NCBI GenBank assembly: GCA_049323915.1
Contig: JBMOPC010000049.1
Span: forward strand, 1 to 64,000
Direction: 5' to 3'
DNA from: BRHc4a sp049323915
GTDB taxonomy: Bacteria; Bacillota; Desulfotomaculia; Desulfotomaculales; Desulfocucumaceae
Length of the DNA: 64,000 nt
Of the stretch, positions 31,694 through 39,761 are shown in pieces. The notes under the pieces were generated by a model. The model was not told the DNA's origin and made no database searches. It saw only the letters and a list, made by a program, of their open reading frames with translations. Positions within the stretch are counted from its first letter, which is position 1, and the number at the start of each line of letters is the position of its first letter. Position numbers and translations under genes: made by a program.

Positions 31694-33094
31694 TTAACTT
31701 TCTACCATTCTCATGTACAGGCAGCGCTCCGTGCTGCCGGTAACCTTAAATCTCTGGTCGGGGCGAATCCCGGCCACCCATACAATATCATTTCCACAAG
31801 TCACGATAGGTATCGCGTCCCTGTCTTCCCTGGGAACCTTTAAATCAATAAAAAATTTTTTAAGCTTTGTTTTTCCGGACATTCCCAGTGGGTAAAAAGT
31901 ATCGCCATCCATCCGGCGCCGAACACGGACACTTACTTTCAGACTGTCCATGTCCAAAACTGTTTCGTTGCCCGAATACCTCCGGGGATCACCTATACGT
32001 GACGCCTCCAGCACCTCGGAAACAATCACCCGGCCCAACTCCGGGATATGGGTCACTCCGGGCACCTGCAAATCATACACGTAAAAGGGTACCGTAAAAC
32101 TATTCCTAGCAGTTATCATTTCCAGAAAACGGTACCTTTTAGCCAGCGAAACGCCTCCCGGCAAATCCATTTTTGCCTGGTGGGACGGGCCAAAGGCCAA
32201 TTCCACTGCCCTCTCCACATGTTCAAAGGCGGGTGTGCGTCCGCGGCCGGCCAGTTCCCTGAAGGCAATCCTTATAATACGCCTTTTTATGGCGGCGGGA
32301 TAGCCATCCATCCTTTCCAGTGATATTTTTATTTTCTCGGCTTCCCGGGAACTCACCGATTCCTCATAGGCTTTACGGGCGATTTCATCCAGGCAGGCAT
32401 CCTCATCCCTTATTATACCGGCCAGCCGGTTAAGAGATTCAACCACAGCGGGGTTATACTCTTTTTCAAGAAGAGGTATTAACTCCAGCCTTATCCTGTT
32501 TCTGAAATATACCGTCTTTAAGTTGGAGCTGTCCATCCGGTAAGGCACACCGAAAAAGCGGCAGTAAGTCTCGATCTGTTCCCTTCTGGCCCCGATAAGC
32601 GGGCGTATGTATACGCCCTCCCGGACCGGAGGAATACCGCTCAGCCCCGACATTCCCGACCCCCTGATCAGGTTCAGCAGAACGGTTTCAGCCTGATCAT
32701 CGGCGTGGTGCCCCAGCGCAATGCTGCTGCACCCCAGCCTGGCGGCAGTATCTTTAAAAAAACGGTACCTAACCTCCCTGGCTCCCTCCTGAGCCGAAAG
32801 CCCGTTTTTATTAAGGTATTCCGGAACGTTAAACCTTTCACATACCAGCGGAATACCCCACTCCCGGGCCAGTTTTTCCACCAGCCGGGCATCCCCTTCA
32901 GATTCTTCCCCCCTAAACATATGATTTATATGCCCGGCGTACAGACTGAGCCCCATTTCTTTCTTAATCCTGTTAAGCAGGTGAAGCAAAGCCACCGAGT
33001 CGGCTCCCCCGGAAACACCGACCAGGATGGCATCCCCCGGTGATATCATTTTAAAATCCTGTATGGTTGATTTAACCTGGGATAATAGGTCCAA
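31694..33094 (-). CDS. tilS: tRNA(Ile)-lysidine synthetase
   Basis: Converts C34 of the tRNA-Ile(CAU) anticodon to lysidine so that AUA is read as isoleucine; essential in bacteria. The PP-loop SGGADSVALLHLL, the GHHADDQAETVLLNLIRGSG region and a C-terminal TilS domain are present. The frame is open to 33235, but TTG at 33094 (MDLLSQVKSTIQ), with GGGTGGTG upstream, gives 466 residues, close to the B. subtilis 472. The order spoIIE-tilS-ftsH is conserved in Firmicutes. Confidence 0.93.
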   Translation of the reverse strand: MDLLSQVKSTIQDFKMISPGDAILVGVSGGADSVALLHLLNRIKKEMGLSLYAGHINHMFRGEESEGDARLVEKLAREWGIPLVCERFNVPEYLNKNGLSAQEGAREVRYRFFKDTAARLGCSSIALGHHADDQAETVLLNLIRGSGMSGLSGIPPVREGVYIRPLIGARREQIETYCRFFGVPYRMDSSNLKTVYFRNRIRLELIPLLEKEYNPAVVESLNRLAGIIRDEDACLDEIARKAYEESVSSREAEKIKISLERMDGYPAAIKRRIIRIAFRELAGRGRTPAFEHVERAVELAFGPSHQAKMDLPGGVSLAKRYRFLEMITARNSFTVPFYVYDLQVPGVTHIPELGRVIVSEVLEASRIGDPRRYSGNETVLDMDSLKVSVRVRRRMDGDTFYPLGMSGKTKLKKFFIDLKVPREDRDAIPIVTCGNDIVWVAGIRPDQRFKVTGSTERCLYMRMVES

Positions 33095-33186
33095 CCGAAC
33101 ACCACCCGGGAAGATAGTACCTCTAGAGATGATTTTATTCCACAAAAGGACAAAATATCCTTCCCGCCCAAATAAGGCAAACAAAA

Positions 33187-33210
33187 GAAAAAGTCCCCTT
33201 TTAACGGGGA
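33187..33210 (-). terminator. terminator overlapping the spoIIE stop
   Basis: On the minus strand TCCCCGTTAAAAGGGGA is followed by CTTTTTC; the stop codon TAA lies in the loop. Confidence 0.75.
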
Positions 33211-35660
33211 ATTTCCAACACTTTCTCCTTTTCAACCCTTATTACCACCACCGCCATGTCATCCGGAGCCGGACCATCGTCCCCGCTCCCGGTCTGCGCC
33301 AGTTTCAAGAGCAGTCCCGCCATCTCCTTGGGGTCCAGTCCGTTCAACTCCCGGAGAACCCCGGTTATCCACTCCTCCCTGTCCATTGATTCACGGCCGA
33401 CGGCCAGTATCCCGTCGGTAAGCATTACGATTACATCCCCGGAAGCCAGCTTTTTTTCTGTAATACTGATGTCGATGTCACTTAAAATTCCGACGGGAAG
33501 AGAGCTGGCCCTAATGGACCTGAGCCTCCCCCCCCGTATGATATAGGTGGGAGGGGAGGCTATTTTTATAAACTCGGCCTGCCCGCTGTAAAGGCTTATA
33601 ATAGCCATGTCCACCGTGGCGAAGGATTCTTCGGGCTTTTTCAGCGCCTGAACAGAATTTACGGACTTTATCACAGTCTCGATGTCCAGCCCCGCCTCCA
33701 GCATTCTCCTGATCAGGGCTATTGCGGTGGCGCTTTCCCTGGCCGCTTCCTCCCCGGCCCCCATTCCGTCGCTCAGAACGGCGGCGAACTTGCCTCCCTT
33801 AAGCTGCATAAAATCGAAGACATCTCCGGATACAGGGCTGCCATCCTTGCCGGCCAGGGCCGCCCCCACCTCAACCCTGTAATGGGTTCCCTGGTACAGG
33901 CGAAACCTGCACAGCGAGTCCCCGGGCAGTCCCTCGCAGATGCAGCCGGTGGCCGAAAAATGCTGCTCCATAAGTTCGGACACTATCGGGGCAACCCTGT
34001 ACCGGCAGTCCAGGTCACCCCTGCAGGACTTCATGGTTATTGAAAACTCGGACCTGCCGCCCGCGTCCGAGGTAATTATCTCCTTTACCGGAATCCCCAG
34101 CTGCCTCAGCTTGTATTTCAGGACCGAATCCGCCCGCCCCCCGTCCTTGACGCCAATATTAAACTCACCGGCTATTTTTTCTATCACATCGGCCATTCCC
34201 CTGAGCTGATCGCCCACCAACGCCTTTCCGGACAGGAACTTTTTCCTCCAGTACCTGTCCACCTTGAAGGCTTCATAAAGGCAGGTGGCCGTGACGGTCA
34301 GCTCCCTTTGCCGTGCGCAGCGCAGCTTCAGCTCCTCGGGAATGTCGCTGGCCCTCACCCGCCCGTATACTTCGGTAAGGGCAAACATATCCAGCATGTG
34401 CTGGAAGGTACGGTAGTATTCTTTTTCCCAGCAGAAGCGAAACATGCTGCAGTCACTGCACACCTTTTTGCCTATTTCCCCCATCAAAAGCTTAATGCCC
34501 TGCTCATTTTCCTTTTTCTCGGATAACGCCGAAGTCTCTCCGAAAACCGCTGAAATTTCCCGGAAAATGGAGGAGAAGTCCTTCAGCTTTTCCCGGAAGG
34601 CGTTTCTCATATCCTCAGCGCTGTTGTCAGGCTTTGCTGCGGCCTGCTCCTGCACAACGGCGCTGGCTATACCCCTTACCAGATTTTCCGGAAACAGTAA
34701 AAACACAATGCAGGCAAGGCAGGTCTCCGCGATTACCGACTCCATGCTCTCAAAATTATTAAAATACACCGACATTATAATATTTGAGGCCAAAAAAGAA
34801 AGGGACACGCCCATTTTGCCCAGAACCGACCCCAGGCCGGCCATCACCCCGGAAAAGGAATATGCCCCCACCAGGTATGGGGTCACAGTGTAAGAGAGCC
34901 CCGGGATCACCCCCACCACAGCGCCGGCGGCCGCGCCCAGCCCAGCCCCTCCGGCCAGGGCGGCCAGTAGAATTATAGTCCTGCTTAAAAATCCCTTGGC
35001 GGAAATATACCATGCGGAAAGGTCCCCGGTCCCCGCGATCACCCCCGCCGTCAGTCCCAGAAGACAGACGGCCTCCTCAGTGCTGAGGCCCTTAACCCCG
35101 TTTATTTTGCCCGCCGACGAAAAAGCCACAATGCAGACCGGCGCCAGTACCGCCGCAAATACCCCCTCAAAAAGAATGCTGATATAATCGTAGGGAGTTG
35201 AGCCGGTAAATGCTGAAAAAGCCGACTTCACGCATATGGTCAGACCGAAAACCAGTACGGGTATCACCGGCCAGCGCCCTGAGTATCTGGGCGGTACAGC
35301 CTGGACCGACAAATAAGAAAGAATGGCCAGCAACACGTATGACGCCAGGCGGTAGCCGTCGGCAACCGTTGCCACCCCCGCGCACAAAAGGGCTGTCACC
35401 AGAACACCCCACCGGCCGAAGGTCACCGCCGTGGCCGCTGCAAAGGCGGCCGCAAAGGGTACCAACTCCCCCAGGAGGACCGCTCTCCCCGCAAAAAAAG
35501 CCGCAGTACCGGCAAGCAGCGCTCCCGGGCTGAAAATGCCCGCTATGGCCTGCTGAAACCCCCGTGCGGCAAATCCGCCATATTTCCTTGACGGCCTGTG
35601 GCCGTACAAGGAGCCGTCAGCATCTCTCTTGTATGTATACACCTCGGTTTTGTCAGACAA
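33201..35660 (-). CDS. spoIIE: stage II sporulation protein E, SpoIIAA-P phosphatase
   Basis: A polytopic PP2C-type phosphatase that dephosphorylates the anti-anti-sigma factor SpoIIAA to activate sigma-F in the forespore, and joins the polar division apparatus. The N-terminal half has about ten hydrophobic segments, a central region follows, and the C-terminal phosphatase domain shows LSDGMGAGEEA, TDGILAVG and PDDMAVVVIRV. The TTG at 35660 (MSDKTEVY) has AGGGGTGAG about 7 bp upstream and gives 819 residues, near the B. subtilis 827. A TTG at 35681 has no ribosome binding site. The promoter has the unusual spoIIE-like layout. Confidence 0.95.
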   Translation of the reverse strand: MSDKTEVYTYKRDADGSLYGHRPSRKYGGFAARGFQQAIAGIFSPGALLAGTAAFFAGRAVLLGELVPFAAAFAAATAVTFGRWGVLVTALLCAGVATVADGYRLASYVLLAILSYLSVQAVPPRYSGRWPVIPVLVFGLTICVKSAFSAFTGSTPYDYISILFEGVFAAVLAPVCIVAFSSAGKINGVKGLSTEEAVCLLGLTAGVIAGTGDLSAWYISAKGFLSRTIILLAALAGGAGLGAAAGAVVGVIPGLSYTVTPYLVGAYSFSGVMAGLGSVLGKMGVSLSFLASNIIMSVYFNNFESMESVIAETCLACIVFLLFPENLVRGIASAVVQEQAAAKPDNSAEDMRNAFREKLKDFSSIFREISAVFGETSALSEKKENEQGIKLLMGEIGKKVCSDCSMFRFCWEKEYYRTFQHMLDMFALTEVYGRVRASDIPEELKLRCARQRELTVTATCLYEAFKVDRYWRKKFLSGKALVGDQLRGMADVIEKIAGEFNIGVKDGGRADSVLKYKLRQLGIPVKEIITSDAGGRSEFSITMKSCRGDLDCRYRVAPIVSELMEQHFSATGCICEGLPGDSLCRFRLYQGTHYRVEVGAALAGKDGSPVSGDVFDFMQLKGGKFAAVLSDGMGAGEEAARESATAIALIRRMLEAGLDIETVIKSVNSVQALKKPEESFATVDMAIISLYSGQAEFIKIASPPTYIIRGGRLRSIRASSLPVGILSDIDISITEKKLASGDVIVMLTDGILAVGRESMDREEWITGVLRELNGLDPKEMAGLLLKLAQTGSGDDGPAPDDMAVVVIRVEKEKVLEIPR

Positions 35661-35696
35661 AAAAAACTCACCCCTGTCCAAATCACTGTAAAGACC

Positions 35697-35762
35697 ATTA
35701 TAGTACAGCAGGCGAGTAATGTGTGTCAGTTTTGGTTTAATTTACCACTTTTTATTTCGACA
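35697..35762 (-). promoter_or_regulatory. spoIIE promoter with 21-bp spacer and upstream Spo0A-type box
   Basis: On the minus strand: -10 TATAAT (35697-35702) with -35-like CTGACA (35724-35729) 21 bp upstream, and the exact 0A-box core TGTCGAA at 35756-35762, inside the last codons of the upstream gene. In B. subtilis the spoIIE promoter is Spo0A-activated and has abnormal 21-bp spacing. No -35-like hexamer is found at 17 bp. Confidence 0.65.
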
Positions 35763-36639
35763 GCTTTATTTCCTCAATGGCCAGCCCGTACATCAGGTCG
35801 GCCTCCGAAACCCTGATCTCTTCAATCTCCAGGCATTTCATAATCAGGAGCAATATTCGCACCCCGGCCACTATAATATCGGCCCTGGCCGGCTGAAGGC
35901 CGGGAATTGCCTTCCTGCCCTCCGGGCCGGCCTTCACCAGCATGTCCAGCAGTCTGTATATTCCGGCCCGGGTAAGGGTGTAGCCGTTTACAAGGGACCT
36001 GTCGTAAACTTTTAAACCCATTTCCATTGCGGCCAGCGTGGTGACCGTGCCTCCAACTCCCATTAGCTGCCTGGGCCTGTCTCCCCTGACTTCGTCAAGG
36101 GCCTCCTTCATTATATCAAGGATCTTGCCGTCATCATGTCCACCCTCGGTCATCCTGACAGCCCCGGCGTTAACACTTCTGCAGCGCATTTCCCCATCGC
36201 TCCTCCAGGTAAACTCGGTGCTGCCCCCGCCTATATCCACTACAACGGTGGAGGCCAGATTATCCCCGAATTCGGCCGTCACCCCGAGATAACTCATGCA
36301 GGCCTCCTCCTGCCCGTCCAGAACCCGCACACTTACCCCGGTCTGTCGCAGGACATCCTCAACAAACCAATCCCTGTTTGCGGCGTCCCTGACGGCGCTG
36401 GTGGCTGCCGCCACTATCACGGATGCCGACATCCCAGCCGCCTTTTCCTTCATCTCCGCAACCGCGCCAACGGTGCGTGAAACAGCGCCGGGCAGAAGCA
36501 CCCCGCCCTCAATGCCATGGCCAAGCCGGGTGGTTTTCAGCTCGGTATAAACCGGGTCAACCCTGCCCGAAACGGACACATCGGCCACCAGGAGCCTGGT
36601 CGAATTTGTTCCGATATCAATTACAGCCACACGGATCAA
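35752..36639 (-). CDS. Ppx/GppA family phosphatase
   Basis: An ASKHA-fold exopolyphosphatase or pppGpp phosphohydrolase. The 295 residues show AVIDIGTNSTRLLVADV at the N-terminus, VVVDIGGGSTEFTW (phosphate loop) and LMGVGGTVTTLAAME. It has only the two catalytic subdomains, lacking the C-terminal HD-like domain of longer Ppx proteins. The start is TTG with AAGGGG 5-8 bp upstream. Which substrate it uses cannot be told. It lies upstream of spoIIE; its last codons contain the 0A box. Confidence 0.88.
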   Translation of the reverse strand: MIRVAVIDIGTNSTRLLVADVSVSGRVDPVYTELKTTRLGHGIEGGVLLPGAVSRTVGAVAEMKEKAAGMSASVIVAAATSAVRDAANRDWFVEDVLRQTGVSVRVLDGQEEACMSYLGVTAEFGDNLASTVVVDIGGGSTEFTWRSDGEMRCRSVNAGAVRMTEGGHDDGKILDIMKEALDEVRGDRPRQLMGVGGTVTTLAAMEMGLKVYDRSLVNGYTLTRAGIYRLLDMLVKAGPEGRKAIPGLQPARADIIVAGVRILLLIMKCLEIEEIRVSEADLMYGLAIEEIKLSK

Positions 36640-36653
36640 ACTTTTCCCCTTCC

Positions 36654-36721
36654 TGAGTCAGGGGACGGTTCCTTGACTCACTTTAATTTTTAAATGAGTC
36701 AAGGAACCGTCCCCTGACTCA
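36654..36721. repeat. perfect 27-bp inverted repeat with 14-nt loop
   Basis: Arms at 36654-36680 and 36695-36721 are exact reverse complements; each arm starts TGAGTCA and ends TGACTCA. The core GGGGACGGTTCC resembles hairpins associated with REP/IS200-like elements. It lies between yabR and the Ppx/GppA gene and could also act as a terminator, although no T run follows. Confidence 0.9.
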
Positions 36722-36787
36722 TTTAAAAAGCACTCCACAAGGAATGCTTTTAGTAAAAAAAATATGAAGTTATTATTCCCGGAAAAA

Positions 36788-37192
36788 TCACCAGTCCGTC
36801 TTGCTGCGGCCAGGACCGCCACGCCCCCCGCGCTTTGCGTCGGTACTGCGGCGAAGGCTCTGCAGACGTTCCTCGCTCTCCTTCATAAAACGGGCCAGTC
36901 TGTCTTCAAAAGAACCCTGGGTTTTTTTTCGGGGAGGATTCCTGTGAAACTCCTTCGCCGGTTTCGCCTGCTTGATGGAGAGGCCAATCTTTCCCTTTGA
37001 ATCAACCGAGATAACTTTCACGGAAACCCTGTCGTTCTGCTTCAGAAAATCGTTGATGTCCCTTACATACTCCTCCGCGATTTCTGAAATGTGCACCAGC
37101 CCGGTTTCCCCTCCGGGGAGCTGAACAAAAGCCCCGAAATTGGTAATCCCGGCCACCACGCCCTCCAGCACGCTGCCCACTTCCACCGGCAT
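36788..37192 (-). CDS. yabR: S1 RNA-binding domain protein (YabR-like)
   Basis: A 134-residue protein with one S1 OB-fold domain at the N-terminus (GSVLEGVVAGITNFGAFVQL, TGLVHISEIAEEYV, KIGLSIKQAK) and a basic, probably disordered tail rich in Arg and Gly. It should bind RNA; its role is not established. Start at MPVEVGSVLEG matches B. subtilis YabR; GGGAGG lies 14 nt upstream, rather far. A Met eight codons upstream overlaps that site. Order divIC-yabR-spoIIE is as in B. subtilis. Confidence 0.9.
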   Translation of the reverse strand: MPVEVGSVLEGVVAGITNFGAFVQLPGGETGLVHISEIAEEYVRDINDFLKQNDRVSVKVISVDSKGKIGLSIKQAKPAKEFHRNPPRKKTQGSFEDRLARFMKESEERLQSLRRSTDAKRGGRGGPGRSKTDW

Positions 37193-37314
37193 AATTGACT
37201 TTTTATCCTCCCTCATTTTTAAAAGAAAGCCATTATTTTTAATTATATTCAGGGAGTGTCAAAAGTGTCAAGGTAACTTTTATAACCCTGCAACTAAACA
37301 TTAATTAAAGAAAA

Positions 37315-37680
37315 TTAATTGTTGGTGCCTCCTGATCGCGTTACCGGAACAATTTTCGTTTCCCCAGGCTTTACGAGTCCCAGCTTTTCCCTGGCCGTCT
37401 GCTCTATGTATGAATCAGACTGGACCTGCTTTAATTGCTTTCTTAAATCTTCATTTTTTGCCTTTAACTCTTCCACTTGCCTCTCTATTTCTCTAATATC
37501 ATTTTGCAGGGCATATAGCCGGTGAAAATGCATAAAAAAGGAGATTAGCAGGTAAAATAAGAGAAAAATAGCTATGATTGCCGGTAATTTTTTCCCCGGC
37601 CTGAATACCCGGCGCTTCTTTTCAGTTGTTTTTTCCCCTTCATAACCGGAGAAGTAGCTTACATTGGGAGAAACGCCCAT
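37315..37680 (-). CDS. divIC: septum formation initiator DivIC/FtsB
   Basis: A bitopic membrane protein of the divisome that links early and late cell division proteins. The 121 residues comprise a basic cytoplasmic N-terminus, one TM segment (about 34-50), a coiled coil (EIERQVEELKAKNEDLRKQL) and the family ending TAREKLGLVKPGETKIVPV. Its ATG overlaps the stop of the upstream gene in TGATG, indicating translational coupling. Confidence 0.93.
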   Translation of the reverse strand: MGVSPNVSYFSGYEGEKTTEKKRRVFRPGKKLPAIIAIFLLFYLLISFFMHFHRLYALQNDIREIERQVEELKAKNEDLRKQLKQVQSDSYIEQTAREKLGLVKPGETKIVPVTRSGGTNN

Positions 37681-37913
37681 CAGATATTCTCCTCATCTTC
37701 ACCGGATCCGTATATACCCAGGCTTCCGCCCGGTATTACAATTACCACTTCATAACCCTTGGTCCGGGCCCTGTTAAAAAGCGTGGCCACCGTGCTTACA
37801 CTTAATCCAAGGCGCTTGGCCACCTGATCGCTGGCCATCCCCATTTCCTTCAGGGCGACCACCTGCCGCTCCCGGAAACTGAGCTTTTCAACTCCCCGTA
37901 TCTCAATATTCAC
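37680..37913 (-). CDS. small helix-turn-helix protein (sigma-region-4/LuxR-like)
   Basis: A 77-residue protein with a single HTH: LSFRERQVVALKEMGMASDQ, then VAKRLGLSVSTVATLFNRAR (about 12-51), as found in sigma-70 region 4 and GerE-type domains, followed by a short hydrophobic/Gly-rich tail. It has no other domain, so it is probably a small regulator. It overlaps divIC by one base (TGATG). B. subtilis has no gene at this place. Target genes are unknown. Confidence 0.75.
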   Translation of the reverse strand: MNIEIRGVEKLSFRERQVVALKEMGMASDQVAKRLGLSVSTVATLFNRARTKGYEVVIVIPGGSLGIYGSGEDEENI

Positions 37914-38100
37914 AACATCACCCCGGGGAAAGACCCGCTACGGATGCCAAATGCAGCCGCCTAATTTACAAATGGACTACAGTTTTAGTACAAACTTTCT
38001 ACGCTTCATTTATTTTCTCCTGCCAGTGTTTAAAATATTTTTAACATTTGGCCTAAATAATTACAGCTGAAAGGAGCGGTTCCCCCGGAGCCCTGTTTTC

Positions 38101-38109
38101 TGATATACT
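38101..38109 (+). promoter_or_regulatory. extended -10 promoter of the rhodanese lipoprotein gene
   Basis: TGATATACT fits the extended -10 consensus TGnTATAAT except for one base. Transcription would start about 50 nt before the ATG. No good -35 is seen. Confidence 0.45.
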
Positions 38110-38166
38110 AATTGGTGTTGCAGGCATCATGCCCGGTTAACCAACCACAGCAAAGGGGTAACTTCA

Positions 38167-38565
38167 ATGCGGACTTACAGAATACTGGCGATTCTGCTAA
38201 TCTTACTGGCGCTGCTCAGCGGCTGCTCGCAAAACAGCGCAGACCAGGGCTACAAAAACATCGGCCCGAAGGAATTGCAGCAAATGGTCCAGAATGACGG
38301 AAAGAACCTCTTTCTTTTAGACGTGAGGGAACCATACGAGCTGGAAGAAACGGGATATATCCCGGGAGCCGTCAACATACCCACCGGGCAGGTGGCGGAA
38401 AAGATAAGTGATCTGCCCAAGGACAAAAAGCTGGTCATTTACTGCAGGAGCGGGCGGAGAAGCGCCGAGGCGGCCAAATTCCTTTCAGGCAAAGGCTACG
38501 GCAATGTCTACAATCTGGAAGGCGGGATTCTGGACTGGCCGTATGAGAAGGGAAAAATAAAATAG
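38167..38565 (+). CDS. rhodanese-like lipoprotein
   Basis: A 132-residue secreted sulfurtransferase-type protein. The signal peptide ends in the lipobox LLSGC, predicting lipidation at Cys20. The rhodanese domain (about 30-128) has LDVREPYELE, HIPGA-like YIPGAVNIP, and the active-site loop CRSGRRS with Cys93. It would be anchored outside the cytoplasmic membrane. Its substrate, a sulfane sulfur donor or redox partner, is not known. It is one of the few plus-strand genes, and is divergent from the HTH-divIC unit. Confidence 0.9.
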   Translation: MRTYRILAILLILLALLSGCSQNSADQGYKNIGPKELQQMVQNDGKNLFLLDVREPYELEETGYIPGAVNIPTGQVAEKISDLPKDKKLVIYCRSGRRSAEAAKFLSGKGYGNVYNLEGGILDWPYEKGKIK

Positions 38566-38589
38566 CCCAGGGGCCGGAATTTCGAGTCG

Positions 38590-38640
38590 GAATCCCAACC
38601 ATCTGGATTCTGGCTCCTGGATTCTGTATTCTGACCCGGA
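38590..38640. repeat. degenerate word repeat (CTGGATTCTG family)
   Basis: TCTGGATTCTGGCTCCTGG and ATTCTGTATTCTGACCCGG follow the rhodanese gene. Same family as 6707-6776 and 14676-14722. Confidence 0.65.
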
Positions 38641-38664
38641 AGCTCTTCAGGATAAGCTATTTTA

Positions 38665-38799
38665 CTATTCAATGACCGGACAGGCCATGCAGTCCCCCTG
38701 CCTCTCCTCGCACGAGGTCAGGCACTCGCCGCATAGAAAGGCTCCGCAATTTGATTGATATTCACTATCTGTGGGGCAGTTGCACATCTGACAGTTCAT
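38665..38799 (-). CDS. 44-residue Cys-rich peptide
   Basis: A short gene encoding 44 residues with nine cysteines, largely as CxxCxC, CxxxxCxxC and CxxC pairs (MNCQMCNCP, NCGAFLCGECLTSC, CMACPVIE). AAGGAGGG lies about 6 nt before the ATG, supporting translation. The composition suggests a metal-binding (zinc or copper) peptide like small metallothioneins or DUF1540-type proteins. No family is recognised. It lies between the convergent rhodanese gene and the cell-wall hydrolase. Confidence 0.65.
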   Translation of the reverse strand: MNCQMCNCPTDSEYQSNCGAFLCGECLTSCEERQGDCMACPVIE

Positions 38800-38861
38800 C
38801 TTCAGCCCTCCTTCTGTTATACAGGTATTCTTAACCAGTCAACATGGAAATATACATCCCC

Positions 38862-38887
38862 AAAAAAAAAAGCCGGAAAAACCGGCT
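38862..38887 (-). terminator. terminator after the LysM-SleB gene
   Basis: On the minus strand AGCCGG, loop TTTTT, CCGGCT is followed by TTTTTTTTT. Confidence 0.88.
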
Positions 38888-38945
38888 TTCTTCATACCAT
38901 ACCTACATACGGCAAAAATGCGGCGCCGCGGGAACATTAAAAAAT

Positions 38946-39746
38946 TCAATAAGTGAAGGTAAACGCCCCCAGGACTGTGGACACCGGCCTGGCCCTGAGG
39001 AACTTGTTAGTCACCCAGGACTCCCAGAAATACAGCGCCCCCCCGGTGGGGTCAACACCTCTTAAGGCGTCCTTGGCGGCCCTTATGGCCTCCTCGCTGG
39101 CGGGCCTGTTTATCCACCCGTTTAAAACCGGCTCAAACTGGTACCTGCCGGTGGAATCAACCTGGTAAACCACCTTCCGGATGGTCTCCGGAAACAGGTG
39201 GCTCTCAACCCGGTTCAGCACCACCGCCCCCACGGCCACTTTTGTTTTGTAGCTCTGGTCATCGGCCTCGGCTGTGATAATCCTGGCCAGCACATCAAAT
39301 TCCGAAGACGATGTGTTCTTGGTGCTGCCACTTCGGCTTGTCAGCGCCGCAGCCGGTTTAACCGGAAGGGCGCCTGTAATGTTAAGAATCTGTCCGGGTC
39401 GTATGATATCGCTTTGGAGTCCGTTGGCCTTTTTAATGCTTTTAACCGTTGTACCAAAACGTTTTGCCAAATGATACAGTGTGTCCCCCGGTTTTACCGT
39501 GTATAATCCCTTTTTCTCACCCGGCACTGTGAGTTTCTGCCCCGGGTATATCACATTCCCTTTAAGTCCGTTAACGCCTTTCAACTCATTTACAACAACA
39601 CCGTACCGGACCGCTATGCTCCAAAGGCTTTCACCCGGAGATACGGTATGTATGCCGGCCAGGGCCTGTCCGGCATACATGGTCAGAAAAAGGCACAAAA
39701 AAAGGGCCATCATCCCGGTTCTGAATCCAGAACAAACTTTTATCAT
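38946..39746 (-). CDS. LysM - SleB-type cell wall hydrolase
   Basis: A secreted 266-residue peptidoglycan hydrolase. It has a signal peptide (residues 1-30, ending QALA-G), two LysM peptidoglycan-binding domains (about 32-75 and 81-124), a Ser/Thr-rich linker and a C-terminal hydrolase domain of the SleB/CwlJ family (about 150-266; ARIITAEADDQSYKTKVAVG, ALYFWE). SleB-type enzymes degrade cortex in germinating spores, but LysM versions also act in vegetative walls. A cyclic-di-AMP riboswitch in the leader suggests control by cell-wall or osmotic state. GGAGGG lies 9 nt before the ATG. Confidence 0.92.
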   Translation of the reverse strand: MIKVCSGFRTGMMALFLCLFLTMYAGQALAGIHTVSPGESLWSIAVRYGVVVNELKGVNGLKGNVIYPGQKLTVPGEKKGLYTVKPGDTLYHLAKRFGTTVKSIKKANGLQSDIIRPGQILNITGALPVKPAAALTSRSGSTKNTSSSEFDVLARIITAEADDQSYKTKVAVGAVVLNRVESHLFPETIRKVVYQVDSTGRYQFEPVLNGWINRPASEEAIRAAKDALRGVDPTGGALYFWESWVTNKFLRARPVSTVLGAFTFTY

Positions 39747-39761
39747 ATTGTCTTCCCTCCG

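Noticed and set aside
36654..36721. The 27-bp inverted repeat as ends of an insertion sequence
   Set aside because: The arms are only 14 bp apart, with no transposase or target duplication between them, so it is a hairpin element rather than an IS.
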